A stretch of DNA of 64,000 bases from Marinobacter nanhaiticus D15-8W. GTDB lineage: Bacteria; Pseudomonadota; Gammaproteobacteria; Pseudomonadales; Oleiphilaceae. The position numbers and the translations under genes were made by a program. The stretch is from contig NZ_AP028878.1 of the NCBI RefSeq assembly GCF_036511935.1, positions 4,154,001 to 4,218,000 on the forward strand, written 5' to 3'. How positions within the stretch are numbered: position 1 is the stretch's first letter; the number at the start of each line of letters is the position of its first letter. The notes beneath the pieces are model-generated. The model was given only the letters and a program-made list of their open reading frames with translations. It had not been told where the DNA came from and did not search any database. Below are positions 17,598-27,228 of the stretch, one piece after another.

Positions 17598-18795
17598 AGA
17601 CCAACGAGGCATTCGTGCCCCCAAACCCGAAACTATTGCTCATGACCAACGGCAACGCCTGATCCTCGACGAGCGCCCTGACCAGGGGGTACCCTTCGGC
17701 CCGTGAGTCTAGGGTTTCTATGTTCGCCGATGGCGTAACAAAGCCCTGCTGTTGCATAAGCAGGCTGTAGATGGCCTCGTGCACGCCCGCAGCCCCCAAT
17801 GCGTGGCCACTGAGCGGCTTGGTTGAGGCCAGCAGGGGCATCTCCGGGCCGAAGACCGCACGAATGGCTTCGAGTTCGATGATATCGCCGGCGGGTGTGC
17901 TGGTGCCGTGCGTATTGATATAGGCTACCGGATCGTCAATGCCGGCAAGGGCCTGCTGCATACAGCGCACAGCACCGCGCCCTGACGGCGCCACCATATC
18001 GGCGCCATCCGAAGTAGCCCCGAATCCAACGACTTCCGCCAGGATCGGTGCACCACGTGCCTGGGCGTGCTCTAACGCTTCAAGCACCAGTACACCGCCA
18101 CCCCCGGAAATAACGAAGCCATCGCGTTCCGCATCATAGGTGCGCGAAGCACGCCCCGGCATGTCGTTATAGCGTGTCGACAGCGCACCCATGGCGTCGA
18201 ACAACAGGCTCAGGCTCCAGTGGATATCCTCTCCACCGCCAGCGAACATGACGTCCTGACGCCCCATGGCGATGAGGTCCCGCGCGTGGCCGATACAATG
18301 TGCACTCGTGGCGCAGGCTGACGTAATCCCATAGTTGACGCCAGTAATCCCGAACGCCGTCGCCAGCGATGCATTGATCGAACTCCCCATGGTGCGCGGC
18401 ACGCGATAGGGCCCCACCCGGCGCAGGCCGCGATCACGGTGCGTGTCGATCGCATCCATCAGCTCCACCGTCGATGCGCCGCCGGTGCCCATGACCACAC
18501 CGGTCATTTCATCCTGGATGGAAGATCGTTCCAGTTGCGCCTGCTCGACAGCTTCCGCCATGGCCAGGTAGGTATAACCGGCAGCGGGACACATGAAGCG
18601 CAGGTGCCGGCGGTCAATCAACTCAGCCAGATCCAGCTTGATCTGCCCACACACCTGGCTACGCAGCCCCGCATCCCGCGCCTGTTCACTAAAGCCGATG
18701 CCCGGCTTTACCGTTTTCAGGGACTCCAGAACCTGCTCCTGGTTGTAGCCGAGGCTCGACACGATTCCCATGCCTGTCACGACAACCCGTCTCAT
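17578..18795 (-). CDS. fabB: 3-oxoacyl-ACP synthase I
   Basis: The 405-residue condensing enzyme elongates unsaturated acyl-ACPs in type II fatty-acid synthesis. The catalytic cysteine is Cys161 in [12 protein letters not shown], with the two histidines in NTHGTSTP and SGHALGAAG, the Cys-His-His triad typical of FabB/FabF. Its pairing with fabA, 9 bases apart, identifies it as FabB. AGGAGG precedes the ATG. Its 3' end overlaps the AraC-type gene on the other strand by 20 bases. Confidence 0.93.
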   Translation of the reverse strand: MRRVVVTGMGIVSSLGYNQEQVLESLKTVKPGIGFSEQARDAGLRSQVCGQIKLDLAELIDRRHLRFMCPAAGYTYLAMAEAVEQAQLERSSIQDEMTGVVMGTGGASTVELMDAIDTHRDRGLRRVGPYRVPRTMGSSINASLATAFGITGVNYGITSACATSAHCIGHARDLIAMGRQDVMFAGGGEDIHWSLSLLFDAMGALSTRYNDMPGRASRTYDAERDGFVISGGGGVLVLEALEHAQARGAPILAEVVGFGATSDGADMVAPSGRGAVRCMQQALAGIDDPVAYINTHGTSTPAGDIIELEAIRAVFGPEMPLLASTKPLSGHALGAAGVHEAIYSLLMQQQGFVTPSANIETLDSRAEGYPLVRALVEDQALPLVMSNSFGFGGTNASLVFRRWPA

Positions 18796-18804
18796 ACTGA
18801 CCTC

Positions 18805-19317
18805 CTAGAACCCATCGGTATCGGTGAAAAGCCCGACCCGCAGGTCGCGGGCGGTATAGATTTCCCGGCCGTCCACAGACACGCTGCCGTCCGCAATAGC
18901 CATGGTCAGTTTTCGTCGAATGACCCGTTTGATATCCAGCCGGTAGCTCACCCGCTTGTTATGAGGCAGCACCTGGCCAAAGAAACGAACCTCACCGGCG
19001 CCCAGGGCACGCCCCTTACCCTCGTCACCGCTCCAACCCAGGAAGAAACCAACCAGTTGCCAGAGTGCGTCCAGCCCCAGGCAGCCGGGCATGACCGGAT
19101 CATCGATAAAATGACACTGGAAGAACCAGAGATCGGGGTGGATATCCAACTCGGCTTCGACACTGCCCTGACCGAAAGCCCCGTCATGGGCATCGATATG
19201 AACAATGCGGTCGAACATCAGCATGTAGTCAACCGGCAGACGAACCGCACCGGGAAATAGCCGGCCGTGACCACAGGTCTCCAGGGCCGGGCGGTCAAAT
19301 TGATGGGCTTCGATCAT
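18805..19317 (-). CDS. fabA: 3-hydroxydecanoyl-ACP dehydratase/isomerase
   Basis: The 170-residue enzyme dehydrates 3-hydroxydecanoyl-ACP and isomerises the product to the cis-3 form, the branch point to unsaturated fatty acids. Catalytic His69 and Asp83 lie in [20 protein letters not shown], matching E. coli His70 and Asp84. The start at 19317 has GAGGTG just upstream and gives the family length; the frame's long upstream extension is not part of the gene. It is the first gene of fabA-fabB and diverges from the SRPBCC gene. With cti at 46 kb, the window holds both synthesis and trans-conversion of unsaturated lipids. Confidence 0.95.
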   Translation of the reverse strand: MIEAHQFDRPALETCGHGRLFPGAVRLPVDYMLMFDRIVHIDAHDGAFGQGSVEAELDIHPDLWFFQCHFIDDPVMPGCLGLDALWQLVGFFLGWSGDEGKGRALGAGEVRFFGQVLPHNKRVSYRLDIKRVIRRKLTMAIADGSVSVDGREIYTARDLRVGLFTDTDGF

Positions 19318-19527
19318 GCAACACCTCAGATTCAGGCCGACCAACGGGATCGGCTCACCAGTTAATGAGGCCTCCCACAGTAACCAAAGCTCACCCCGAT
19401 CCCATTGACCCACTGTTGACGTTCCTTGACCGAAAGTCGCCAACAAGCCTTCCAATTGACGCTCATCAAGGCGGTGGTCCCGGTTCCACCTTAATCTGCT
19501 ACTAAATCCTTGATACCGGAGGACACC

Positions 19528-20037
19528 ATGCCGGATGAAGCCATGTGTTGGGGAGAGATCAGGCGAAAGGGAAATCGTGTGGTCGCCCGCCTGGAGCGGA
19601 ATATTGACCACGACATAGAGCAGGTCTGGACCATGCTCACCGACTCCGTGCACCTGCCGCAATGGCTCGCTGCCGGCTATGTCGAGCAACGCCGGGGCGG
19701 TGTGGTGAAACTGGATTTCGGACTGAGCGGCAGCGCCATCGATTGTCAGGTCCATGCTATTAGACCGCCGGAACTACTGGCCTATTCCTGGAGCGCAGGG
19801 ACCGACCCTGAACGCCCCATTCGCTGGGAGTTGAAGCAGACCCACGTCGGCACGCACCTGATCCTGTCACTCGATCTGCCTGACGATGGCAACGTGGCCC
19901 TGTCCTGCGCCGGCTGGGACGCGCACCTGGAAATGCTGCTGGCCGCGCTGGAAGGCATATCGATCCACTTTCCCAAAGACCGGTTCCGCGAGGCCCGAGC
20001 CGGTTTTGACACCATGCTTAAACACGAGGCGGCCTGA
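19528..20037 (+). CDS. SRPBCC (AHSA1-like) domain protein
   Basis: The 169-residue soluble protein has the START/Bet-v1-like fold of the SRPBCC superfamily, recognisable from [22 protein letters not shown] near the start and a C-terminal [14 protein letters not shown] helix. These proteins bind hydrophobic ligands; AHSA1 members are often paired with ArsR regulators, but none is here. A perfect GGAGGA precedes the chosen ATG. It diverges from fabA and lies 42 bases before the cytochrome gene, so co-transcription with the cytochrome is possible. Ligand is unknown. Confidence 0.75.
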   Translation: MPDEAMCWGEIRRKGNRVVARLERNIDHDIEQVWTMLTDSVHLPQWLAAGYVEQRRGGVVKLDFGLSGSAIDCQVHAIRPPELLAYSWSAGTDPERPIRWELKQTHVGTHLILSLDLPDDGNVALSCAGWDAHLEMLLAALEGISIHFPKDRFREARAGFDTMLKHEAA

Positions 20038-20079
20038 GTTTCCGGCCGACAAACAAAGACATACACAGTCGAGAGAGAA

Positions 20080-20400
20080 ATGATGAAGTATCCACTGTCA
20101 GTCGCATTCACTGTCCTGCTCGCCGCACCCGCCGTACCGGTATTCGCAGCGGATGACGGTCAGGCCCTGTTTAGCAGTAAGCCCTGTGTCGCCTGTCACC
20201 GCGTCGACCAGAAGCTGGTCGGACCGGCCCTTAACGAGGTTGCCGCAAAGTACCCGGACGACGACGCCACCAAGCAGCGCCTGGCCGATCACATCAAGAA
20301 CGGCACATCCGGCAACTGGGGCCAGATCCCAATGCCGCCTAATGCGGTTACTGAAGAGGAAGCTCTGAAGCTGGCCGAGTGGGTCCTGGGGCTGAAGTAA
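20080..20400 (+). CDS. Periplasmic monohaem cytochrome c, c551/c552 type
   Basis: The 106-residue precursor has a Sec signal peptide (residues 1-23, ending FAA) and a mature ~82-residue class I cytochrome. The haem site is CVACH near mature position 12, and the methionine ligand is in [23 protein letters not shown], the Pseudomonas c551 pattern. Such proteins feed electrons to cytochrome cd1 nitrite reductase or to peroxidases and oxidases. No nirS gene lies in the window, so the electron acceptor here is not known. A GCCCCA/TGGGGC hairpin follows the stop. Confidence 0.88.
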   Translation: MMKYPLSVAFTVLLAAPAVPVFAADDGQALFSSKPCVACHRVDQKLVGPALNEVAAKYPDDDATKQRLADHIKNGTSGNWGQIPMPPNAVTEEEALKLAEWVLGLK

Positions 20401-20511
20401 TTGCCCTCTGGCCCCAGCCCCTGCGGTTGGGGCACACCCAAGCCATAGCCGCAAGAAGATGTTGGCAGCCCCCAAGGCTTGCCAGGTCCCTTCCCCCGGA
20501 TGGAGTAAGGC

Positions 20512-21510
20512 ATGGAACTCGTCTGCCCCGCCGGCAGCTTGCCCGCGCTTAAGAAGGCCATCGACAACGGTGCCGACGCCGTTTATCTCGGTTTTCGGGA
20601 CAGTACCAATGCGCGGCAGTTTGCCGGCCTCAACTTTAACGAAACCCGCGCAGCGGAAGGTATCGATTACGCCCATAGGCAGGGTCGCCGCGTCTTCTGT
20701 GCCATCAATACGTTTCCCCAGCCGTCGGGCTGGTCGCAGTGGACCGCAGCCGTCGATCGTGCTGCGGCGCTGGGCGTAGATGCGTTGATCCTCGCTGATA
20801 TGGGACTGCTGGACTATGCCGCCAACCGGTATCCCGACCTGCCAAGACATCTCTCGGTCCAGGGATCTGCGACCAGCTACGAGGCCCTGCGTTTTTACAA
20901 GCAGCAGTTCGGCATCCGTCGTGCGGTGCTCCCCCGTGTCCTGTCACTGGACCAGGTCCGCAACGTGGCTCGCCACAGCCCGGTCGAGCTTGAAGTCTTT
21001 GGCTTCGGCAGCCTGTGTATCATGGCCGAGGGTCGCTGTTATCTCTCGTCATACATCACCGATGAATCGCCCAACACCCGCGGCGCCTGCTCACCGGCCA
21101 AAGCGGTGCGCTGGCAGGAAACCCCGGACGGCGGCCTGGAATCCCGCCTCAATGACGTGTTGATCGACCGCTACCACAAAGACGAACCGGCCGGCTACCC
21201 GACCCTGTGCAAGGGCCGTTTCAATGTCGAGGGCGACACTTACCACGCCATCGAGGAGCCGGTCAGCCTGAACACGCTCGACCTGCTGCCGGAACTGCAG
21301 GCCCTGGGCATCCAGGCGGTGAAGATCGAGGGCCGTCAACGCAGCCCGGCTTACATCGCCGAGGTCGCCCGCACGTGGCGGGGGGCGCTGGATAGCCTCG
21401 CGAAGGCTCCGGCAGACTACAGTGTCAAACCGAACTGGCAGCATACGCTGGCCGGACTTTCCGAGGGTGGCCTGACCACCCTGGGCGCCTACCACCGCAA
21501 GTGGAAATAA
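20512..21510 (+). CDS. ubiU: O2-independent ubiquinone hydroxylation protein UbiU
   Basis: The 332-residue U32-family protein matches E. coli UbiU (YhbU): [20 protein letters not shown] at the start and an iron-sulfur cysteine set around [13 protein letters not shown] and TRGACSPAK. With UbiV it hydroxylates the ubiquinone ring in anoxic conditions, using prephenate rather than O2. ATGGAA at 20512 follows a GGAG ribosome site. It is followed 20 bases later by ubiV, with ubiT convergent beyond. The set supplies ubiquinone to NarGHI and the NO reductase when O2 is absent. Confidence 0.93.
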   Translation: MELVCPAGSLPALKKAIDNGADAVYLGFRDSTNARQFAGLNFNETRAAEGIDYAHRQGRRVFCAINTFPQPSGWSQWTAAVDRAAALGVDALILADMGLLDYAANRYPDLPRHLSVQGSATSYEALRFYKQQFGIRRAVLPRVLSLDQVRNVARHSPVELEVFGFGSLCIMAEGRCYLSSYITDESPNTRGACSPAKAVRWQETPDGGLESRLNDVLIDRYHKDEPAGYPTLCKGRFNVEGDTYHAIEEPVSLNTLDLLPELQALGIQAVKIEGRQRSPAYIAEVARTWRGALDSLAKAPADYSVKPNWQHTLAGLSEGGLTTLGAYHRKWK

Positions 21511-21530
21511 ACACCGAAACAGGAGCTGTG

Positions 21531-22421
21531 ATGAAACTTTCCCTGGGGCCGATCCTGTGGTTCTGGTCGCGCCAGGCGGTCTTCGACTTCTACGCCGAGG
21601 CGGCCGAATGGCCCGTGGACATTATCTACCTCGGCGAGGCCGTCTGTTCCCGGCGCCGGGAACTGAAGCCGGACGACTGGCTGGCGTTGGCCCGGGACCT
21701 GAAGGCCTGCGGTAAGGAGGTCGTGCTGTCGACACTGACCCTGGTGGAGTCCGAGGCAGATCTTCGCCGCCTGCGCCGATTCTGCGAGCAGGGCGAGTTC
21801 ACCGTCGAAGCCAATGACCAGAGCGCACTGCAACTGGCCATAGAAGCCGGCCTGCCCTTCATCACCGGCCCGGCCATGAACATCTACAATACCTCGACCC
21901 TTCGACTGCTGGTGGAGAACGGTCTCAAACGCTGGAACCTGCCCGTCGAGTTATCGAAGGCCACGCTGGACGACATGCAGGGCGAAATCCGCCAGACGGA
22001 GTTGAGCGCACCAGTGGAAGTCTTCAGTTGGGGGTTCCTGCCACTGGCCTGGTCCTCGCGATGTTTTACGGCCCGCCACTACAATCTGCCAAAAGACAAT
22101 TGCAGCTTTCGCTGCCTCGAGCATCCGGAAGGCCTTGAACTGACGTCGCAGGAAGCGCAGCCACTGTTTCGCATCAACGGTACCTCTACCCTTTCCGGTG
22201 CACGCTATGACCTGATGCGCCACCTCCCGGACATGACCGACATGGGCGTGAGCGTGGCCCGACTGAGCCCGGAGCGCAAAGGCATGGAGGACGTGGTGAA
22301 ACGGTTCGATCTGGTGCGCCGCGGGGTCATGCCCCTACGCGATCCGCTGGAATTGGTGGAAGCGCCGCCCTGCAACGGCTACTGGTACGGCGCGCCCGGC
22401 ATGGATCAGGTCGGCAACTGA
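21531..22421 (+). CDS. ubiV: O2-independent ubiquinone hydroxylation protein UbiV
   Basis: The 296-residue U32-family partner of UbiU, matching YhbV/Ubi[21 protein letters not shown] at the start, [17 protein letters not shown] plus FRCLEHPEG carrying the [4Fe-4S] cysteines. The start at 21531 has AGGAG upstream; a 10-codon extension overlapping ubiU is ignored. UbiU and UbiV form a heterodimer in E. coli. The 3' end overlaps convergent ubiT by 16 bases. Confidence 0.93.
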   Translation: MKLSLGPILWFWSRQAVFDFYAEAAEWPVDIIYLGEAVCSRRRELKPDDWLALARDLKACGKEVVLSTLTLVESEADLRRLRRFCEQGEFTVEANDQSALQLAIEAGLPFITGPAMNIYNTSTLRLLVENGLKRWNLPVELSKATLDDMQGEIRQTELSAPVEVFSWGFLPLAWSSRCFTARHYNLPKDNCSFRCLEHPEGLELTSQEAQPLFRINGTSTLSGARYDLMRHLPDMTDMGVSVARLSPERKGMEDVVKRFDLVRRGVMPLRDPLELVEAPPCNGYWYGAPGMDQVGN

Positions 22422-22924
22422 CGTCGACGAACAGCCTGGAGCCGGGTCCAGAAGGCAGGCACCAACGACCACTCCAGGCTGTCGAGCAGGTTCCGCAAGC
22501 CCAGCCCCAACTCCGTGTCGCCTTCAATAATGAGTCGACGCTGGAAGAACAGCTGATCCGGGTCCTGCTGCCTTTGGGCCAGTTGCCGGAACGCGGCAAT
22601 CGATCCGCGAATGGTGGCTTCGCCCGGCCCCTCGACGACACGCAGGCGCGACTGCCAGAAACCCAGGCTGACACCGGGCCCGCCCCCATTCACTTCCAAC
22701 CGGATAACCCGGCCTTCGAACGGTTCGAATTCGCCGTCGGCGATGGCCTTACCGAACAGTCGGTTGAGCGGAAGCTCCGCAATAGCTTGCTTGAAAGGTA
22801 ACGGGACCTGCCGATCGACGGCGCCCAATAGCGGGAGCGGTGAAGGTAGCAGGCTGCTGGCGACGCCGGCAGCCTGCCTCAATAGCGGAAGGTAACTGCG
22901 AACGACGGCCTCGGGCTGGGGCAT
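22406..22924 (-). CDS. ubiT: Anaerobic ubiquinone biosynthesis accessory protein UbiT (SCP2 lipid-binding)
   Basis: The 172-residue protein has an SCP2 sterol-carrier domain (about residues 45-145; [20 protein letters not shown]). It corresponds to E. coli YhbT/UbiT, which binds prenylated ubiquinone precursors and is needed only without O2. GGAG precedes the start. It lies 103 bases downstream of narL on the same strand, so some transcripts may run through from narXL; a lone TTGAT half-site at 22997 is too weak to call an ANR box. Confidence 0.88.
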   Translation of the reverse strand: MPQPEAVVRSYLPLLRQAAGVASSLLPSPLPLLGAVDRQVPLPFKQAIAELPLNRLFGKAIADGEFEPFEGRVIRLEVNGGGPGVSLGFWQSRLRVVEGPGEATIRGSIAAFRQLAQRQQDPDQLFFQRRLIIEGDTELGLGLRNLLDSLEWSLVPAFWTRLQAVRRRQLPT

Positions 22925-23027
22925 GAAGATACTCCGTTTTACACGTCGGGTTCTTGCAACACGGAGAAAGCTTAGCGCGAAGCATCTCGCAATAACTTGA
23001 TTTATCGCAGCCTGGGCGCTGTTTTCC

Positions 23028-23681
23028 TTACCGCAGCCCCTCCTCTACGGCCCACACAGCCACTTCCACCCGCGAACGCAGGTTGAGTTTTTTCAGCAGG
23101 TGCTTGACGTGGACCTTCACGGTACCGTCGCTGATATCGAGCCGGCGGCCGATCATCTTGTTCGACAGGCCGTCGGCGATCAGCTTGAGGATGTCACGTT
23201 CCCGTGGCGTCAGACTTGCGTAGTCCGGTTTTGCTTCTGGCTGAGGCTTCTGCGAACGCAAGGCCTGGGCCAGTAACGTGGTGAGTTTGTCGCTGATCAC
23301 CATCTTGCCCAGGGCGGCCTGCTTCAACTGGTCAATCATGTCCAGCGGCTCCATGTCCTTGAGCAGATAGCCATCGGCACCGGCACGCAGGGCTTCGACC
23401 ACATCATCTTCACTGTCGGACACGGTAAAGATGACGATACGGGAACTGATATTTTCTTCCCGCAGCTTCTTCAGGGCCTCGATGCCATTCATCTCCGGCA
23501 TGTTGAGATCCAGCAGGATCAGGTCCGGTTCGATGTCGATCGCCTTCTGCACGCCGTCCATGGCATTGCTGGCCTCACCGGCCACCGCCATATCCGGTTC
23601 CATGTCGATCAACTGCTTGATGCCCTGCCGCAACAGCGGATGGTCATCGATCAAAAGGATACTTGCCGGCGTATCAGCCAT
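23028..23681 (-). CDS. narL: Nitrate/nitrite response regulator NarL
   Basis: The 217-residue response regulator has an N-terminal receiver with phosphoacceptor Asp58 in [11 protein letters not shown], acidic pair Asp12-Asp13 and a later conserved lysine, then a LuxR/GerE helix-turn-helix ([19 protein letters not shown]). It follows narX by 48 bases in the same direction, which makes the NarX-NarL pair secure. AGGAG precedes the ATG. Candidate NarL heptamer sites occur near narK/hemN, the second narK, moaB, moaD and ric. Confidence 0.93.
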   Translation of the reverse strand: MADTPASILLIDDHPLLRQGIKQLIDMEPDMAVAGEASNAMDGVQKAIDIEPDLILLDLNMPEMNGIEALKKLREENISSRIVIFTVSDSEDDVVEALRAGADGYLLKDMEPLDMIDQLKQAALGKMVISDKLTTLLAQALRSQKPQPEAKPDYASLTPRERDILKLIADGLSNKMIGRRLDISDGTVKVHVKHLLKKLNLRSRVEVAVWAVEEGLR

Positions 23682-23729
23682 AGGCGCTCCTGATTCCTGG
23701 TGGTTCGATAGTCTGTTCTTGCGTGGGGG

Positions 23730-25592
23730 TCAACCCGCCGAGACCTCGCTGGATATCACATGGCGGCTCTTGGGCACGAAACTCAACATAATCTCCACGC
23801 CGCCCGTCGCCCGGTTACCCACCGTCAGCTTGCCGCCCAAGGTGCGGGCCCGATCCTGCATGATGATCATGCCATAGTGTTGTAGCGGCTGGTCGCCACC
23901 GGGCATACCCACACCATTGTCGAGAATTGCGACCCGTACCTGGGGCGAGCGAAAGTCCACACGGACGATCACTTCGGTGGCCTGGGCATGCTTCACCGCA
24001 TTGGCCAGCGCCTCACGGATAATCTGCAGGATATGGATCTCCTCATTGGGAGAAAGAATCCGGGCAGGTAGTTCGTATTCCAGTTCTACCGGCGTGCCGA
24101 GTCTTTCGGCAAACTCACCCACGGTCTGCCGCACTGCGGTTGCCAGATCCGGCGTGTCGAGTTTAAGCCGGAACGTGGTCAGCAGTTCCCGCAGCTGGCG
24201 GTAGGCGCTGTTGAGGCCGGTACTCAGCTCATTCAGGATTTCGGCATGGAACGCGCTCTGCTCTCCCGCCACTTCAAGCCGGCTCAGGCGAGCCACCTGC
24301 ATCTTCAGGTAGGTCAGTGACTGGGCGAGGGAGTCATGCAGTTCGCGGGCGATGACCGCTCGCTCCTCGGCCAGGGTCAGTTGCTGTTCTTCCGTAATCT
24401 GCCGTTCGAGGAAGATGGCTGTGGCCAATTGGTCGCACAGGGTTTCCAGCAGCCGCCGTGAGGATTCCGGCAGGTGTTCGTTTGCCGGGTACCAAACCTC
24501 GAGCGTACCCAGCAACTGGTTGCTGGTCCGGATTGGCAACAGCAGGCGCCGCCCGTCGTTGTCCTCGGAAGGGAGCGCGTCGTACTGCTCCGGCGCGACC
24601 AGGCAGGCGTTGCAATCATGATCCCGACAATAGAACGGGCGTTCCCGGGTAGCGGTCACGACTGCCTGGACCGGCTGGGGCGTGTTCTTGTCATGCAGGA
24701 ACAGAAGGATCGGCCCCACGCCCAGCAGCTGCTCCAGCTCCTGCAACATGGGGATCGCGCCATTACAGAGGTCATGACTGGCAAACAGATTGCGGCTGGT
24801 ACGGTGCAGCAACTCCAGGGCAGCGTTGCTGCGCTCGAGTTCCGCGGTCTTCTGCTGGGTCTCCGATTCCAGTTGCTCGTAACTGAGGCTGAGCTGACTG
24901 GTCATCTGGTCGAAGGCCTGCCCCAGCCGGGACAGCTCGTCGGCCCCGCCCAGATGGGCGCGTTGCGAGAAATCCTTACGCGCTACGGCGCCAGCGATAT
25001 CCACCAGCCGTCCGAGCGGATCGAGTACCCGACGTTTGATGTCGACGAAAAGGAACAGGATGATCAGCACCGACAGCACGAGGCTGACCATCTGCACGAT
25101 GTTCATGACCTGAACGCGCGCCTCGGCGCGCTCCTCCAACAGGGTGACCAGACGGTTGATCTGCGCGACGAACTGCTCGATCTGACTTCGCAGTCCCTGG
25201 TTCAGGGCTTGGTCAGGGGGCAACGCCAGGGCGGGTCGGATGTCGTTAGCCCAGTGATCGAGGATCAGCTGGTACTGCTGACGCAGGGGATGGGCGGAGT
25301 CCTCTGGCAGGGTGCGCGTCAGGTCCGGAGAACGCAGCCGATCGCCGAACTGCTCGATCACCTTCAGGCGCTCCGCCTCGGTATAGGCGGTCTGCGCCCG
25401 GCTGATTTCATACATATCGGACAGCAGCCCGAAGCTGTGCAAACGCAGCGAGCCGGCGACGTTGATGGCCGTGGCACTGCCCTGGATGCTGGTGGAAATG
25501 GTCAACGAGACCAGCATATTCGTCAGGGCGATCAGCGTGATGGCCCCGACGACCACGGTTATCCGGTGTACTAGAGAAGTCCTGGAAGCCAT
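23730..25592 (-). CDS. narX: Nitrate/nitrite sensor histidine kinase NarX
   Basis: The 620-residue sensor has a membrane segment at ~11-32, a periplasmic sensor with the nitrate-binding P-box INVAGSLRLHSFGLL (43-57, key Arg50), a second membrane segment near 170, a HAMP linker, a central GAF-like module with a CRDHDCNACLV cysteine cluster, a HisKA_3 domain with His419 in ARELHDSLAQSL, and an ATPase domain (DNGVGMPGG). The start at 25592 puts the first membrane segment at the N-terminus; the frame extends 64 codons upstream but that part is not family-like. It diverges from the second narK. Confidence 0.94.
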   Translation of the reverse strand: MASRTSLVHRITVVVGAITLIALTNMLVSLTISTSIQGSATAINVAGSLRLHSFGLLSDMYEISRAQTAYTEAERLKVIEQFGDRLRSPDLTRTLPEDSAHPLRQQYQLILDHWANDIRPALALPPDQALNQGLRSQIEQFVAQINRLVTLLEERAEARVQVMNIVQMVSLVLSVLIILFLFVDIKRRVLDPLGRLVDIAGAVARKDFSQRAHLGGADELSRLGQAFDQMTSQLSLSYEQLESETQQKTAELERSNAALELLHRTSRNLFASHDLCNGAIPMLQELEQLLGVGPILLFLHDKNTPQPVQAVVTATRERPFYCRDHDCNACLVAPEQYDALPSEDNDGRRLLLPIRTSNQLLGTLEVWYPANEHLPESSRRLLETLCDQLATAIFLERQITEEQQLTLAEERAVIARELHDSLAQSLTYLKMQVARLSRLEVAGEQSAFHAEILNELSTGLNSAYRQLRELLTTFRLKLDTPDLATAVRQTVGEFAERLGTPVELEYELPARILSPNEEIHILQIIREALANAVKHAQATEVIVRVDFRSPQVRVAILDNGVGMPGGDQPLQHYGMIIMQDRARTLGGKLTVGNRATGGVEIMLSFVPKSRHVISSEVSAG

Positions 25593-25701
25593 AACCTTCA
25601 GTTGGAATCCATGTTGGTGCTCATCATAACAATTGATGGACCGATGTCTGCACCCTGCAGAAACCGAGTAGCAAAACAATTCCAGCAGGCTTCGGGGGAA
25701 T

Positions 25702-25737
25702 ACCCTACTACCTCCAACTGGATAGAGGGATACCCAA
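25702..25737. promoter_or_regulatory. Cluster of NarL-like heptamers between narX and narK
   Basis: TACCTCC (25710) and TACCCAA (25731) each match TACYYMT at 6 of 7, and TACCCTA (25702) at 5 of 7. They sit together in the 263-bp region between divergent narX and narK. I could not find a convincing ANR box in this region. Confidence 0.4.
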
Positions 25738-25855
25738 GGAGGCGGTCCCCCGTAAAACCCTTTGCGCTCAACCACCCTGGCCACGAAAACTAGGCAGATA
25801 CTTTTTGTGTCAACCTACAGTGGATGCCACAGGCCCGAGCCTGGGGCACAGCGCC

Positions 25856-27139
25856 ATGCAAACCACGGAACTACGACAGGACAGTCTGCTGTCCCTGGCA
25901 ACGATTCTGCCCCCCGCCTTTGCCGGATTTTTCGTGGCATTTGGCTGCTGGACCCTGTTCGCCGTTATTGGTGTCCATGTCCGTACCCAGTTGGGACTGA
26001 CAGATATCCAGTTCGGGCTGTTGCTGGCCCTTCCCATTCTTTCCGGAGGCGTGATTGCCGTTCCCGCCGGGATTCTCGCACAGCGTTTCGGTGCCCGTAG
26101 TGTCATGCTGGGCTGTCTGGCCGGTCTGATACCTATTATGGCCCTGTTGAGCTGGGTCGAAAGCCTGTGGAGCTATTTTTTGGTGGCCTGTGGGCTGGGG
26201 CTCGCCGGCGGCACCTTCAGCTCGGGCCTCCAGTTTCTATCCAATCGTGCTCCGCCCCGCCACCGGGGACTGGCTCTCAGCCTCTTCACCGTCGGCATGC
26301 TCGGCGCCGGTTTCAACTATTACCTGGTATCGGTCGTTCACGAAGCCTATAGCTGGCGCGCGGCGCCAATGGCCTACCTGGTCCTGCTGGTGGTTGTGAC
26401 GGCACTTTACGCGCTGCTGACCGAGCCCGATACGAGGCCAACGAATTATCACGGCCCTAACCGCAAGCCTGGCAATATAGGATTGCTCTATAACGCCGAC
26501 GTGCTCCTGCTGTGCCTGTTGTTTGCCGTGACGGGGGGCGGCATCCTGGCCCTCGCCCTATGGCTGCCAGACTTCATCAGCGCCAGTTTCGATTTGCCGC
26601 TGAATCATGGCGCCCGCCTGGCAACCGGCTTCATAGCGCCTGCAGCGCTGTGCCAAGTGCTGGGAGGTTGGCTGGCTGACCGGTGTGGCGCCGTGCCGGT
26701 ACTGCGCCGGGCGCTCATGGCCAGTCTCATTCCCGGTCTTCTGCTGTCCTACCCCACCATGTCGCTGGCGGTGGAAGGCAGTCGCGGATTGATCCACCTC
26801 CAGATTGCCCTGCCGCTAGCGGTTGAAATCGGTCTGATCGGTCTACTGGGCGTCACGCTCGGCATTGCCCTTGGCAGTTTGCTGCGTCTGCTGGTCGAGC
26901 TACAGCCGGAACGAACCGCCTTCTGTGCAGGACTGATGTTGCTGTCCGGTTGCCTGGCCGGTTTCCTGCTGCCGCTCCTGTTCGCCATGGCCAATCACTG
27001 GATCGGCATTCGTAGTGCCGCGTTCATGCTTCTTTTCGGCTTTTCCGCTGTGAGTCTATGGGCGCTCACCCTCCACTCCCGCAGGTATATTCGCCGCCGT
27101 TTGCTTAAGGGAGAGAAGCCCCTATCACCTTGGGGGTAG
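25856..27139 (+). CDS. NarK-type nitrate/nitrite transporter, single-domain
   Basis: A 427-residue major-facilitator protein with 12 membrane helices. The first nitrate signature appears as GLAGGTFSSGLQFLSNR, typical of NarK1/NasA-type carriers. It lies 89 bases upstream of narG and probably heads the narK-narGHJI transcript. It is much shorter than, and separate from, the 889-residue NarK fusion at 11-13.8 kb, so the region encodes three NarK domains. The ATG at 25856 was chosen; a GTG 17 codons upstream is possible. A 6-bp GACCCC/GGGGT-type hairpin follows the stop before narG. Confidence 0.85.
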   Translation: MQTTELRQDSLLSLATILPPAFAGFFVAFGCWTLFAVIGVHVRTQLGLTDIQFGLLLALPILSGGVIAVPAGILAQRFGARSVMLGCLAGLIPIMALLSWVESLWSYFLVACGLGLAGGTFSSGLQFLSNRAPPRHRGLALSLFTVGMLGAGFNYYLVSVVHEAYSWRAAPMAYLVLLVVVTALYALLTEPDTRPTNYHGPNRKPGNIGLLYNADVLLLCLLFAVTGGGILALALWLPDFISASFDLPLNHGARLATGFIAPAALCQVLGGWLADRCGAVPVLRRALMASLIPGLLLSYPTMSLAVEGSRGLIHLQIALPLAVEIGLIGLLGVTLGIALGSLLRLLVELQPERTAFCAGLMLLSGCLAGFLLPLLFAMANHWIGIRSAAFMLLFGFSAVSLWALTLHSRRYIRRRLLKGEKPLSPWG

Positions 27140-27228
27140 ACCCCGGCTATGTCGGGGTAACCACGCAGATTCCATGGTTTTTCCTGTTCACAATGAGCGT
27201 CGTGCAATAACGATCTCGGAGAGAGACC

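Noticed and set aside
22997..23001. TTGAT half-site before ubiT as an ANR box
   Set aside because: The second half is absent at the right spacing.
24474..25574. 366-codon open frame antisense to narX
   Set aside because: Rich in Q, R, G and H typical of antisense GC-rich translation; narX domains on the other strand are unambiguous.
25634..25647. TTGAT-GGAC-CGATG as an ANR box for narX or narK
   Set aside because: Only one half fits; the other half-site is unlike ATCAA.
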